From contig NZ_BMLW01000003.1 in the NCBI RefSeq assembly GCF_014645515.1, positions 248,001-312,000 on the forward strand: a stretch of DNA of 64,000 nt, given 5' to 3'. A program made the position numbers and the translations under genes. The notes beneath the pieces are model-generated. The model made no database searches. It saw only the letters and a program-made list of their open reading frames with translations, and had not been told where the DNA came from. This DNA comes from Oceanobacillus neutriphilus (GTDB lineage: Bacteria; Bacillota; Bacilli; Bacillales; Amphibacillaceae). Each line of letters starts with the position of its first letter. Positions within the stretch are counted from its first letter, which is position 1. Positions 27,192-36,241 of the stretch are shown here, piece by piece.

Positions 27192-28835
27192 TTAATTGTC
27201 CAGATTCTGTAATGTTTCCAAGGTTATTTTTTTCTTTAAATATGTTTTTGCAATATCTGTTAAACCTGCCACAGCGATCAGAAGAATGAGCATGATCAAA
27301 TAAACATTCTCCATATTTGTATTCCAAAGTATAAGGGTTATAATCCCAAAAAAGGCTGTCTGCCCGAGAGAAATAAATAATGGTGTAAATCTTCCTTTAA
27401 ATAATTCCTGTTCATCTGTCCAGTGAAGCTTCGGGCTATACACATCGATAAGAAAGTTAATGATTACCGCCAGACAGTTATATAATAAGGAAATACCTAT
27501 CCAGCCGATTAATATATGAATCGGGATATTTACATATATTCCAATAAAGGTAATCAATATAAATGGTATAAGCGGGATAAGGTAAGCCACCAGCAGTTTC
27601 GCAAAAATCAAATGATGAAACGGTATTGGCAGGAATAAATTTAATTTTCGGCTCGGTCCTTCTCTGGAAATAGCAGTGAATGCTGTGGCATTTATACTTA
27701 ACATAACAATCGAAAGCATAAATAAGATGAGAAAAAGATTTTTTTCCGGTGTAACAGAGCCCAGTGATGATAGTCCTTCTCCCAGGTCTAAAAATAGAAT
27801 AACAGTTATAAATACGGGAAAAAATAACGGCTGAACAACACACTGCATTAAAAAAGCCGGTGTACGAATGATGATTTTTATTTCTTTCCGTATATATGTT
27901 TTTAAAATGGAACGCTGTTTCGTTAATTTATGAGAGGCTTTCTCAGATAAATTTCCTTTACTCCCTGAGCTCATGCCTCTTACGCCCTTCAGGTAAAATC
28001 GCTGACCTGCCCAGATAAATAACAATGCAGTGATTATAAAAATAGCCAGGAGGGCCACAATAGCCAGCAAACCTTGCCAGCTATTTGCGAAATGGAGACT
28101 GAGTGCCCCAAAGTAGGCAGGTGGAAAAATCGTTGTAATCATCTTTAATAAACCCTCCTGCTCCTGTATATAGGCAGTAAAGGCGCTCATTAACGCTGCA
28201 TCATCCAAATTTAAACGGACAAGTACATTAACCAGAATAACAAATATCAGGGAACCCGCCCCCATAAAGATTTTGGAACGATCTTTATTTTTTGCGATAT
28301 TTACATACCGCATCAGGAACATAAGTATAATTGCTACAATAGTAAACGGAATAATTGGAAAAAAAATAAACAAAATAAAACCATAGACATAAAATAAAAT
28401 AGGTGCACTGCTGATGCTTCCGTAAATAAACAGAAATGGAATAAAAATAACTGCTGAAATTAAATAATTATAAATTAATGGATTTGCTGCTTTACCAATT
28501 AATAATTGATAAGGGTGTAAAGGTAACGGGATGTAAGCTGTAATATCATCTGAAAAATAAAATGCTGATAAAATGGTAATAAAAGAAAAGAAGAGCAGTA
28601 TAGCAGTAATAAAGAGTAATACGAAGCCAAGCAGCATACTCTCCTGATTCACTTCTGTCAGCATGTGATAAACATTTTCAATAATTGCCCCAAAGACCTG
28701 CATCATTATGATAAGGAAAAATGGAATCAGAATAACTGCAAGTAAAGCATAAATCCATGTATTACTATGTTTGCCGCCAGACGAATACTGCATTTTTAAC
28801 ATGATTTTAGTTACTTCCCAAGTATTACGCATCAT
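27192..28835 (-). CDS. ABC transporter permease (ABC-2 type, YthQ-like)
   Basis: A 547-residue integral membrane protein with about twelve hydrophobic segments and a central cytosolic basic stretch (about 290-320). Its start overlaps the end of the ATPase gene by 11 bases, so the two form a transporter. Size and pairing recall B. subtilis YthP-YthQ; the substrate is unknown. TGGAG precedes the ATG within the upstream coding region. Confidence 0.75.
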   Translation of the reverse strand: MMRNTWEVTKIMLKMQYSSGGKHSNTWIYALLAVILIPFFLIIMMQVFGAIIENVYHMLTEVNQESMLLGFVLLFITAILLFFSFITILSAFYFSDDITAYIPLPLHPYQLLIGKAANPLIYNYLISAVIFIPFLFIYGSISSAPILFYVYGFILFIFFPIIPFTIVAIILMFLMRYVNIAKNKDRSKIFMGAGSLIFVILVNVLVRLNLDDAALMSAFTAYIQEQEGLLKMITTIFPPAYFGALSLHFANSWQGLLAIVALLAIFIITALLFIWAGQRFYLKGVRGMSSGSKGNLSEKASHKLTKQRSILKTYIRKEIKIIIRTPAFLMQCVVQPLFFPVFITVILFLDLGEGLSSLGSVTPEKNLFLILFMLSIVMLSINATAFTAISREGPSRKLNLFLPIPFHHLIFAKLLVAYLIPLIPFILITFIGIYVNIPIHILIGWIGISLLYNCLAVIINFLIDVYSPKLHWTDEQELFKGRFTPLFISLGQTAFFGIITLILWNTNMENVYLIMLILLIAVAGLTDIAKTYLKKKITLETLQNLDN

Positions 28836-29550
28836 TCGTCAACTCCAAAAATACATTTTCAAGGGACTGATCTGTTTGATATTTTGCCTGCAGCTCTTCA
28901 ATCGTTCCATAAAATAACAGCTTTCCGTGATTAATAATGGCTACTTCATCACAAATCTGCTCAACAACTTCCAGACCGTGGCTGGAGAAAAAGACGGTAT
29001 TCCCTTTGTCAGCATGTTCCCGCATCATTTGTTTTAAAGCATGCGAAGATTTCGGGTCCAGACCGGTTAATGGTTCATCTAAAATCCAAATATCAGGATC
29101 ATGCAGAAGGACAGACGTAACTGCGATTTTTTGACGCATTCCATGTGAATAACTTTGAATATAATTTCCGAGCGCATGATCAATTGCAAATTGTTCTGTA
29201 AGGTATTTGATTTTCTCCTGGCGCATTTCTTCAGGAACCTGATAAATATCTGCAATAAAATTAAGATATTCTAATCCTTTTAATCTTAGAAAGATATCTG
29301 AGCGGTCAGGGACGAATCCGAAAATCTGCTTCGCCTTTAAGGGTTCTTTTTCAATATCGATACCATTTAGAGAAATTCTCCCTTTATCAATTGGTAAAAT
29401 TCCGGTCATCATATTAATCGTAGTAGATTTACCTGCTCCATTTGGTCCGAGGAAACCGACAATTTTTCCATCAGGAACGGTTAATGTTAAATCTTCAATA
29501 ATTTGATTTTTTCCATCAAAGCTTTTATTAATTTGAGCTATTTCTATCAT
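28825..29550 (-). CDS. ABC transporter ATP-binding protein (YthP-like)
   Basis: A 241-residue nucleotide-binding protein. Walker A GPNGAGKST (about 36-44), signature YSHGMRQK (about 134; a variant of LSGGQ), Walker B WILDEPLTGLD (about 155-165), H-loop SSHG (about 190). It is the energising partner of the overlapping permease. TGGAGG is 7 bases before the ATG. Its 5' end is only 22 bases from the target duplication of a repeat element, so the promoter probably lies inside or was displaced by that element. Confidence 0.9.
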   Translation of the reverse strand: MIEIAQINKSFDGKNQIIEDLTLTVPDGKIVGFLGPNGAGKSTTINMMTGILPIDKGRISLNGIDIEKEPLKAKQIFGFVPDRSDIFLRLKGLEYLNFIADIYQVPEEMRQEKIKYLTEQFAIDHALGNYIQSYSHGMRQKIAVTSVLLHDPDIWILDEPLTGLDPKSSHALKQMMREHADKGNTVFFSSHGLEVVEQICDEVAIINHGKLLFYGTIEELQAKYQTDQSLENVFLELTNDA

Positions 29551-29571
29551 TAGGAAGCCTCCATTTTTTGT

Positions 29572-29576
29572 TATTA
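29572..29576. repeat. Target-site duplication of copy B
   Basis: TATTA directly before the left terminal repeat. The matching TATTA is at 30413-30417. Confidence 0.75.
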
Positions 29577-30412
29577 ACTCAACTTTCGTACCTTAAAAAA
29601 TAACTTGCTTATCATAGAGACAGGTGTTGATCGTTCTTTCCATCTATCTTTTGACAAAGCATAAACTCTAGCTGGAAATAAGGTAACGTGTGAAGCCACC
29701 GCTGCGGCGGACCGTTTTGCTTTCCTAGGGGCATGCTCTTCAGCTAACTTTTGCCAAGAAGAGCACTTGGCAAAAGTGGATCTTCAGATGATGCTAATCC
29801 CTCAGGAGTCAAAACGGTCCGCCTCCGCTAGAAGGAGTGCTCTATACAAGCTGAAGCAGCTGACTAAATAGAAATTAGATCAGATACAACATTTTTCCTG
29901 ATTCACGATAAAATATTCTTTCATGATTATTCTCTATTCATGAAAGCAATTCGATATTTACTATCCATGCTCTATCATCATTTAAATTGCAAATCAACCA
30001 TTTGAAATGCTAAAATGATCTTTTCATCAAGCAAAAGGCAATGATTTCATCCAACTCCATCAAGATATAATTCCTTTCATTCGCTGTAGAAGCTTAATTG
30101 AGCGCAGACCAACCAGGCAGACTCCTGTCACAACCCCTGCACTTGCACGTCCTGGGACTGCGATTACTCGCCCCATCGGAAACATTTGTGCATCGCAGGG
30201 CGAGCTGAAGATCCACTTGAAAAGCGGGTTTCTTTTCAAGTTAGCTGAAGCCGTCCTCCATGGAAAGCGTAGTGGTTGGTCGGAGCGGCGCTATACACAA
30301 TCTCCATTTCAATAGAAGGATGATTTAACAACATGCAAGCAGCATAATGAAGAACATGTTCATCCTGGAATAGGAAGGTATAGTTGCTTATTCTCAGGTG
30401 CGAAAATTGAGT
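29577..30412 (+). mobile_element. Complete TIR element, copy B (836 bp)
   Basis: Bounded by inverted ends: ACTCAACTTTCGTACCT at 29577 and AGGTGCGAAAATTGAGT ending at 30412. It is flanked by a direct duplication TATTA (29572-29576 and 30413-30417). No transposase-sized ORF is present. Inside are large palindromes: TTTTGCCAAG/CTTGGCAAAA at 29749-29775, wider arms CGGACCGTTTTG/CAAAACGGTCCG, and a second hairpin at 30205-30250 whose flanks are the reverse complement of the first. Best described as a MITE-like, highly structured non-autonomous element. Confidence 0.85.
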
Positions 30413-30417
30413 TATTA

Positions 30418-30708
30418 AGATAAGAAACTGAACAGCGGAAAAAATATATCTATATCGTAACATGCTGCTTAAGTTTAGCAAAATAGGAATTTTCTAACTT
30501 TAAGCAAAAATAATTGTTCCTGATAGGATTACACAATTTATACACCAGGAATACAGATTATCATAAGACTAGGAAAGTTAACTTTCTGTTAGTTTCCGGG
30601 CGCTTGTGTTAAAATTTACAATGGACTATGGATACGAAACAGCATTTAAAATAAGTTTATTACCCATAAAGTATCGCGTATATAGAACATAGAAAGGAAG
30701 AAAAGTGA
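30418..30708. other. Intergenic region before map
   Basis: No ORF. It contains a perfect 12-base palindrome AAAGTTAACTTT (30574-30585). A -10-like TTAAAAT lies near 30609, but no good -35 could be fixed, so the map promoter is not assigned. Confidence 0.45.
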
Positions 30709-31461
30709 ATGATAACTAGAAAAAGCAAACGAGAAGTACAGCAAATGCAGGAAGCCGCAGATTTGCTGGTCGCAACGCATAAAGAAATTGCAAAGCGTAT
30801 TAAACCGGGTGTTACTACACTGGAATTAGATACCTTTGTGGAAAAATTTTTAGAGGAGCATGGTGCAACACCGGAGCAAAAAGGCTATAATGGTTATCCT
30901 TATGCAATTTGTGCTTCCTTAAATGACGAAATCTGTCACGGATTTCCAAATGACAAACCTCTAAAAGATGGTGACATTGTAACAGTTGATATGGTTGTAA
31001 ATCTAAACGGAGGTTTAGCCGACTCGGCCTGGACATATGCCGTCGGGAATGTAGATGAAAAAGGGCAGAAACTGATTGAAGTGACGAAAGAAGCATTGTA
31101 TAAAGGGATTGCCCAAGCAAAACACGGAAATCGCTTAGGTGATATCGGCCATGCTATCCAGTCTTATGCCGAAGCAGAAGGATTTTCCGTTGTGCGTGAT
31201 TTTACAGGTCATGGGATTGGACCTACCATTCATGAAGATCCACATGTCCCGCATTACGGATTACCAAATAAAGGTATTCGTTTAAAAGAAGGCATGGTTA
31301 TTACCATTGAACCGATGATTAATGAAGGTGATTGGCGCAGTAAGATGGATGATAATGGATGGACAGCCAGAACAGTGGATAAAGGACGCTCTGCACAATT
31401 TGAACATCAAATTGTCATTACAAAAGATGAAGCGATTATTTTAACAGAGCAGGATAAATAA
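30709..31461 (+). CDS. map: Methionine aminopeptidase, type I
   Basis: Removes the initiator Met from nascent proteins. All five metal ligands of the family are present: Asp94, Asp105, His168 (TGHGIG), Glu201 (IEPM) and Glu232 (FEHQ). At 250 residues it is a standard type I enzyme without N-terminal extension. GAAAGGAAG precedes the ATG. It is monocistronic and not in a ribosomal-protein operon, so a second copy may exist elsewhere, as in other Bacilli that carry two. Confidence 0.95.
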   Translation: MITRKSKREVQQMQEAADLLVATHKEIAKRIKPGVTTLELDTFVEKFLEEHGATPEQKGYNGYPYAICASLNDEICHGFPNDKPLKDGDIVTVDMVVNLNGGLADSAWTYAVGNVDEKGQKLIEVTKEALYKGIAQAKHGNRLGDIGHAIQSYAEAEGFSVVRDFTGHGIGPTIHEDPHVPHYGLPNKGIRLKEGMVITIEPMINEGDWRSKMDDNGWTARTVDKGRSAQFEHQIVITKDEAIILTEQDK

Positions 31462-31477
31462 TGGATTGAAATAGAAA

Positions 31478-31520
31478 AATCCCCAATGAAATCAAGCATC
31501 GATTCATTGGGGATTCTATT
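31478..31520. terminator. Bidirectional terminator (map / nhaC)
   Basis: AATCCCCAATGAA pairs with TTCATTGGGGATT, with A and T runs outside on the two strands. Confidence 0.92.
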
Positions 31521-31526
31521 TTTTAT

Positions 31527-32894
31527 TTATTGCTTTTTAGCAGTTCTTGCACCAAACAAAATAGTAATTACCGGACTTAGCAGGCAGAAAAATGCAAATG
31601 GCAGGTAGGTCAGTACAGGAACGCCAAGGACATCTGCAATAAATACACCGCACACACTCCATGGAACGAGCGGGTTAATCACTGTTCCTGCATCCTCTAA
31701 AGTTCGCGACAGTGCTTTCTTTGTTAATCCGGCCCGTTCATAAATCCGCTGGAATGTTTCCCCGGTTAACAGAATGGATAAATATTGTTCCCCGATAAAA
31801 ACATTCACACCAATAGCGGTGGCGGCAGTTGAAGCGATGATTGATCTGGTTTTTCTGAGCCTGGATTGAAGTGTTTCAAGTATGGTCGGTAAAATACCTG
31901 TAACAAACAGCAGTCCGCCAAAGCTCAATGCAAGCAGCACCAGAGCGATGGTGAAAAACATACTATCCATCCCGCCTTTTGAAATTAATTCATTTACAGG
32001 GTCAAAGTCAGAGTCTCCCGTATAGCCGCCAAACCAGATTTTTGGAATATCACTAAATGGGAATTTATTAACTGTGACAGCTATTATGCTCGCAATGACA
32101 CTGCTGATAGATAACGATAAAAAAGCAGAAAGCTTAAAAATAGTACAAATGATCAGTACTATTAATGGAATCCATGAACTCCAGTGAATCAAACCGGCAG
32201 CTTGTAAAGCATCCTGATATTGTTCAATATTATTACTTGCATATGATTTACCTGGTGATAAAATTGCAAAAATAATAAATGATATAATAAACGCAGGTAT
32301 GGTAGTTAAACTGATATGTTTGATATGCTCAAATAAATCTACACCGACAACCGTTGAAGCAAGGTTAGTCGTATCCGATAAAGGAGACATCTTATCACCG
32401 AAAAAAGCTCCGGAAACAATCGCTCCTGCTGTAATTGCCACGGAGGCATCCATGGCACCGGCCATTCCGATTAAAGCAACTCCGACTGTAGCGGTTGTTG
32501 TTAACGAGCTTCCTAAGGAAATTCCGATTATTGCTGTAACGGTAAAAACAATCGCGTAGAACCAGGTTGTCGTAATAATAGACAGGCCTGTCATCATCAG
32601 CACGGGAATTGTACCGCTGATCATCCAGCTGCTGATTAAAATACCGATAACAAAAAAGAGAAATACTGCGCCCATTGCAGAACCGGCTCCTAAACTCATC
32701 GCATTTTGAAGTGCTTGAAAGCTGATTTTATTCCATAAACCATAGCCGATTAAAACAAATATAGCTATTAGAATAGGTATATGGGGGTTAGCTTCCAGTC
32801 CAATCATAAAAAAGCTGATAATTGCTACAATCAATATGAGAAAAATGATGGAAACAGCTAATGAAGGATTATGTTTTGCTTCAATTGAATTCAT
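31527..32894 (-). CDS. nhaC: NhaC-family antiporter under T-box control
   Basis: A 455-residue membrane protein of the NhaC family (about twelve hydrophobic segments; conserved SGAFFGDKMSPLSDTTNLA and GVFIADVLGVP stretches). The family is named for Na+/H+ exchange, but members with tyrosine T-boxes (YheL type) have been predicted to move amino acids such as tyrosine, and this gene has a T-box leader. The ATG at 32894 follows AGGAGG; the frame is open to 32921 without a better start. Convergent with map. Confidence 0.88.
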   Translation of the reverse strand: MNSIEAKHNPSLAVSIIFLILIVAIISFFMIGLEANPHIPILIAIFVLIGYGLWNKISFQALQNAMSLGAGSAMGAVFLFFVIGILISSWMISGTIPVLMMTGLSIITTTWFYAIVFTVTAIIGISLGSSLTTTATVGVALIGMAGAMDASVAITAGAIVSGAFFGDKMSPLSDTTNLASTVVGVDLFEHIKHISLTTIPAFIISFIIFAILSPGKSYASNNIEQYQDALQAAGLIHWSSWIPLIVLIICTIFKLSAFLSLSISSVIASIIAVTVNKFPFSDIPKIWFGGYTGDSDFDPVNELISKGGMDSMFFTIALVLLALSFGGLLFVTGILPTILETLQSRLRKTRSIIASTAATAIGVNVFIGEQYLSILLTGETFQRIYERAGLTKKALSRTLEDAGTVINPLVPWSVCGVFIADVLGVPVLTYLPFAFFCLLSPVITILFGARTAKKQ

Positions 32895-32987
32895 TTTTAT
32901 TTCCTCCTCTTGAAAATACATTCTATATGGTATTGCTATTTTTCCATAAAAAGTACAGATGGAAGCTGAATCATTTATTTAAACCAA

Positions 32988-33210
32988 TAAAAAAACTCCG
33001 CCCCTGTAATAGGGACGAAGTATATCTCCGCGTTACCACCCTGGTTGATGCACAAAAAAGTACATCCACTTGATTTCAGTGACAAGTATAAATGCAAAGC
33101 CTGTAATTCAATCTATTATACACCAAGGCTTTCACCACCCGCCTTGTCTCTGAAAATTGTCATATAATGATTTACTTCGGACTTTTACTGTCAAAACGAT
33201 AGAATTGTTA
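32988..33210 (-). promoter_or_regulatory. T-box riboswitch leader of nhaC
   Basis: On the minus strand the invariant T-box AGGGTGGTAACGCGG is exact at 33042-33028. It is followed by a terminator whose stem CTTCGTCCCT / AGGGGCGGAG (with G-U pairs) ends in seven T at 32994-32988. Upstream is Stem I material with AGAGA and CAAGGC/GCCTTG. A TAC triplet (33105-33103) in GAATTACAGG is the best specifier candidate, which would mean tyrosine. T-box leaders sense uncharged tRNA and allow transcription when it accumulates. Confidence 0.88.
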
Positions 33211-33216
33211 ATAATG

Positions 33217-33246
33217 ACTATACAATTAATTTACTGGAATTGTCAA
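33217..33246 (-). promoter_or_regulatory. Promoter of T-box nhaC transcript
   Basis: On the minus strand TTGACA (33246-33241), 18 bases, TATAGT (33222-33217). Start point expected near 33210. Confidence 0.75.
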
Positions 33247-33264
33247 TAACAGATTTTGTTACAT

Positions 33265-34146
33265 TCATTCTTTGTCTTCTTCGTATGGTTCAATATGAAT
33301 TAATGCGTGATTGATTCCGTATTCTTTATACAGATAGTCTTCAATTTGCTCTGTGATCGCATGACTGTCAACGACATTCAGTGCTGGATCCACCAGGATA
33401 GTTATATCTAAAAGCTCCTGGTTTCCGTGAATCCGGCCTTTAATATCAACTATGTCCCGCACATTTTTAAATGTCCGGATGGCGTCCTTCATTTCATCCA
33501 ATTTCTTATAATCAAATCCGTCTGTCAACGTAACGGTGGAGTCTTTAAAGATATCCCAGGCTGTTTTGCAAATGATTAAGCCGACTAACACCGCAACCAC
33601 AGGATCTAACCAGTAAAGTCCAAATTGTGCTCCGATAATACCGATAAAGACACCGACACTTACAAAAGCATCGGAGCGGTTATCCATTGCCGCTGCAAAA
33701 AGTGCGCTGCTTCCTACTTTTTTTGACAGCTTTAAATTATAGCTGTATACACCAAGCATAACGAAGGCTGCAAAGAGAGCAACCCAGGCTGTCAGCATAT
33801 CCGGCTGAGAGTAGTTGGATAGATACAGCGTCTGACCGGCAGTAAATATAACCTGAAGGCCGATAAGCATCATAACAAAAGCTGCAAATAAAGAAGCAAT
33901 ACTTTCTGCCCGGTAATGGCCGTAACGATGTACGGAGTCTGCCGGCTTTCGTGCTATTTTTAATCCGACTAATACAGCAATGGAAGCAATGATATCTGTA
34001 AAGTTATTTAAACCGTCAGCCCGCAGGCCGTCAGAATTTCCGATGGAAGCAATATAAAGCTTCATAACAGCTAAGAAGATATATGCAATAATACTTAACC
34101 AGGCACCCTTTTCCCCGGTTTTTAAGTTTTCATTATGATTATTCAT
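33265..34146 (-). CDS. Cation diffusion facilitator (CDF) exporter
   Basis: A 293-residue divalent-metal/proton antiporter with six hydrophobic segments and a C-terminal cytosolic metal-binding domain (from about 210). Metal-site motifs DGLNNFTD (about 44-51) and DNRSDA (about 152-157) and the HRYGHYRAE loop mark the YdfM/YeaB group, which in B. subtilis exports manganese (MneP, MneS). The Mn preference here is an inference. A GGTGGGA ribosome site precedes the ATG. Confidence 0.87.
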   Translation of the reverse strand: MNNHNENLKTGEKGAWLSIIAYIFLAVMKLYIASIGNSDGLRADGLNNFTDIIASIAVLVGLKIARKPADSVHRYGHYRAESIASLFAAFVMMLIGLQVIFTAGQTLYLSNYSQPDMLTAWVALFAAFVMLGVYSYNLKLSKKVGSSALFAAAMDNRSDAFVSVGVFIGIIGAQFGLYWLDPVVAVLVGLIICKTAWDIFKDSTVTLTDGFDYKKLDEMKDAIRTFKNVRDIVDIKGRIHGNQELLDITILVDPALNVVDSHAITEQIEDYLYKEYGINHALIHIEPYEEDKE

Positions 34147-34405
34147 TTTAATCCCACCATATTTTATTATTCAATGTGAAGCGATGAAGCATTCCTTTTT
34201 GAACATCCTCTTTTAAAAAGATAGCTTATATAGTCTATCAAATCACCCGCTGGTGGGTCTAGAGAAACATAACAGACCACAGGAAGAGTTATTGAAAGCT
34301 GCAAGCATATTTTCCTATGGGAAAAAAACATTACTCAGGCAGTATTTATTGTTGCTCTCTATTTGAAAAATAATTCGGAAAAAAATATTTTAAAATATTT
34401 TTTAG

Positions 34406-34434
34406 TTGAAATTTATAGAAAGTTTGTGCATAAT
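34406..34434 (+). promoter_or_regulatory. Sigma-A promoter of IDEAL-like gene
   Basis: TTGAAA (34406-34411), 17 bases, CATAAT (34429-34434). This position rules out any protein start before 34440. Confidence 0.7.
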
Positions 34435-34462
34435 GGGAAAAAGGCTTAAGGGGGAATTTTCC

Positions 34463-34699
34463 GTGAAACAAGAAAAAGTCATTTATCGCTTTTTTCAATA
34501 TGTAGGAGAGCCGTTAACAGCAAGAAAAGAACTGGCGTTTGAAGAGCAGCTGTATGCACAATTATTATTGGACGAGCTTTGTTTTAACTGGAATAAGTCT
34601 CACTTGGAAGATAAAATAAATCATGCAATTGAAACAAATAATTATAATGATTTTAAGAAATATAGTAAAGCTTACAAACAATATGTTTGGGAAGATTAA
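34463..34699 (+). CDS. Small IDEAL-domain-like protein
   Basis: A 78-residue cytosolic protein. Its C half, DELCFNWNKSHLEDKINHAI followed by NNYNDFKKYSKAYKQ, looks like the IDEAL domain seen in several small Bacillus proteins (for example YozD, YpiB). The start is GTG 34463 after AAGGGGGAA; the longer frame begins inside the promoter. Function unknown, possibly an adaptor. Ends at its own terminator. Confidence 0.6.
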   Translation: MKQEKVIYRFFQYVGEPLTARKELAFEEQLYAQLLLDELCFNWNKSHLEDKINHAIETNNYNDFKKYSKAYKQYVWED

Positions 34700-34703
34700 G
34701 AAT

Positions 34704-34746
34704 ACAAGCATAGGACGCAGTCAAAAGCGTGCCTATGCTTTTTTTG
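34704..34746 (+). terminator. Terminator after IDEAL-like gene
   Basis: AAGCATAGGACGC pairs with GCGTGCCTATGCTT, followed by TTTTT. Confidence 0.9.
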
Positions 34747-34861
34747 TGTCTGTAATTATGCCTTCTTGCCAAAGTGAATATTTTGTAAATTCATATTGAT
34801 TAAAAAAAACAGATAGGATAAACCAAATAAATCCATTATAATGCAAGTAAGGGGGGATAAG

Positions 34862-36172
34862 ATGGACGCAAAATCGAAAAAGAAAATACAGCGCAGCTGG
34901 ATGATGTACGATTTTGGAAACTCTGCTTTTGCGACAACGATTATGGCTGCCGTGCTGCCCGTTTATTATTCAACTGTTGCTGCATCGGGTCTGGATGACC
35001 ATTTAGCAACGAGCTATTGGGGGTATTCACAATCTATCTCTGTTTTGATCGTTGCAATCCTTGCGCCAATACTGGGTGCTATCAGTGATTTTTCAGCGGC
35101 AAAGAAAAAATTTCTCCGTTTTTTCTCATTTATGGGGATTATCGCAAGTATTCTGATGATCTTTATCAGTGAAGGAGATTATTTGCTTGCTTCATTATTA
35201 TTTATTGTTGGATCGATCGGGTTCTCCGGCGGAAATATATTTTATGACGGTTTTTTACCAGAGATTGCAGAGAAGGAAGAGATGGATAGGGTATCATCAG
35301 GAGGCTTTGCATATGGATATATTGGCGGCGGGATTCTACTTGCCATTAATGTCATGATGATATTAAATCCGTCATGGTTTGGAATTGCAGATACAGAGTG
35401 GGCAACCAGAATTTCACTTGCTTCTGTAGGGATATGGTGGCTTATTTTTACGATTCCGCTGCTTAAAAATATAAAAGAAGAGAAAAAAGAAAAAGTAGAG
35501 CGGACGAAATCATATGTATCAATCGGCTTCTCACGAGTAGGAAATACTTTCCGGGAAATGAAGCAATTCAAACAGCTGATTATATTCCTGATTGCTTTTT
35601 GGCTGTATAATGACGGTATTTCGACCATTATTCGTATGGCAACGGTTTATGGAAGTGAAATAGGCATCGGCCAGAATGATCTAATTATTGCATTATTAAT
35701 TACGCAGTTTGTCGGGATTCCATTTACATTCTTTTTTGGCTGGCTGGCGGTAAAAATTACAGCAAAGAAAGCTCTATTCATTACTTTATATGTTTATTTA
35801 GGAATAGTCATTATTGGTTACTTTATGAGTACAGCGCTACATTTTTATATTTTAGCGATTATTGTAGGTATGGTTCAGGGAGGGGCGCAATCATTGAGCC
35901 GGTCTATTTTTGGAAGAATGATTCCGACTGGCAAGCACGCTGAGTTTTTTGGGTTTTACGGAATTTCATCCAAATTTGCAGCTGTTATCGGTCCGTTTAT
36001 GTTTGCAATCATCGGGCAGCTGACTGGAAATAGCCGTTTAGGGATTCTGTCACTTGTCTTCTTCTTTATTATTGGAATTATTCTTTTGAAATTTGTAGAT
36101 ATTGATAAAGGGATAGAAGAGGCACAAAGAGCTTCGAATAAAAATGAGGAAGTAAAAATACGTCCACAATAA
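34862..36172 (+). CDS. MFS transporter, UMF1/Atg22-like
   Basis: A 436-residue membrane protein with about twelve hydrophobic segments. The N-terminal SWMMYDFGNSAFATTI and the GGAQSLSRSIFGRMIP motif are typical of the UMF1 (Atg22-like) MFS branch, relatives of B. subtilis YxiO. In fungi, Atg22 exports amino acids from the vacuole; the bacterial role is unknown. ATG 34862 follows AAGGGGGGAT; ATG 34841 lies before that site. Monocistronic, with a terminator downstream. Confidence 0.82.
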   Translation: MDAKSKKKIQRSWMMYDFGNSAFATTIMAAVLPVYYSTVAASGLDDHLATSYWGYSQSISVLIVAILAPILGAISDFSAAKKKFLRFFSFMGIIASILMIFISEGDYLLASLLFIVGSIGFSGGNIFYDGFLPEIAEKEEMDRVSSGGFAYGYIGGGILLAINVMMILNPSWFGIADTEWATRISLASVGIWWLIFTIPLLKNIKEEKKEKVERTKSYVSIGFSRVGNTFREMKQFKQLIIFLIAFWLYNDGISTIIRMATVYGSEIGIGQNDLIIALLITQFVGIPFTFFFGWLAVKITAKKALFITLYVYLGIVIIGYFMSTALHFYILAIIVGMVQGGAQSLSRSIFGRMIPTGKHAEFFGFYGISSKFAAVIGPFMFAIIGQLTGNSRLGILSLVFFFIIGIILLKFVDIDKGIEEAQRASNKNEEVKIRPQ

Positions 36173-36189
36173 ATGGAATCAAAATAAAA

Positions 36190-36240
36190 GAAGCGCATGC
36201 TTTTTAACCTGATGAAATCAAAAAGTATGTGCTTCTTTAT
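36190..36240. terminator. Bidirectional terminator
   Basis: GAAGCGCATGCTTTTT pairs with AAAAAGTATGTGCTTC (G-U pairs included), then TTT. It lies between convergent genes. Confidence 0.88.
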
Positions 36241-36241
36241 A

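Noticed and set aside
29577-30412. Insertion sequence with its own transposase
   Set aside because: No ORF above about 80 codons in any copy, and none resembles a transposase; called non-autonomous instead.
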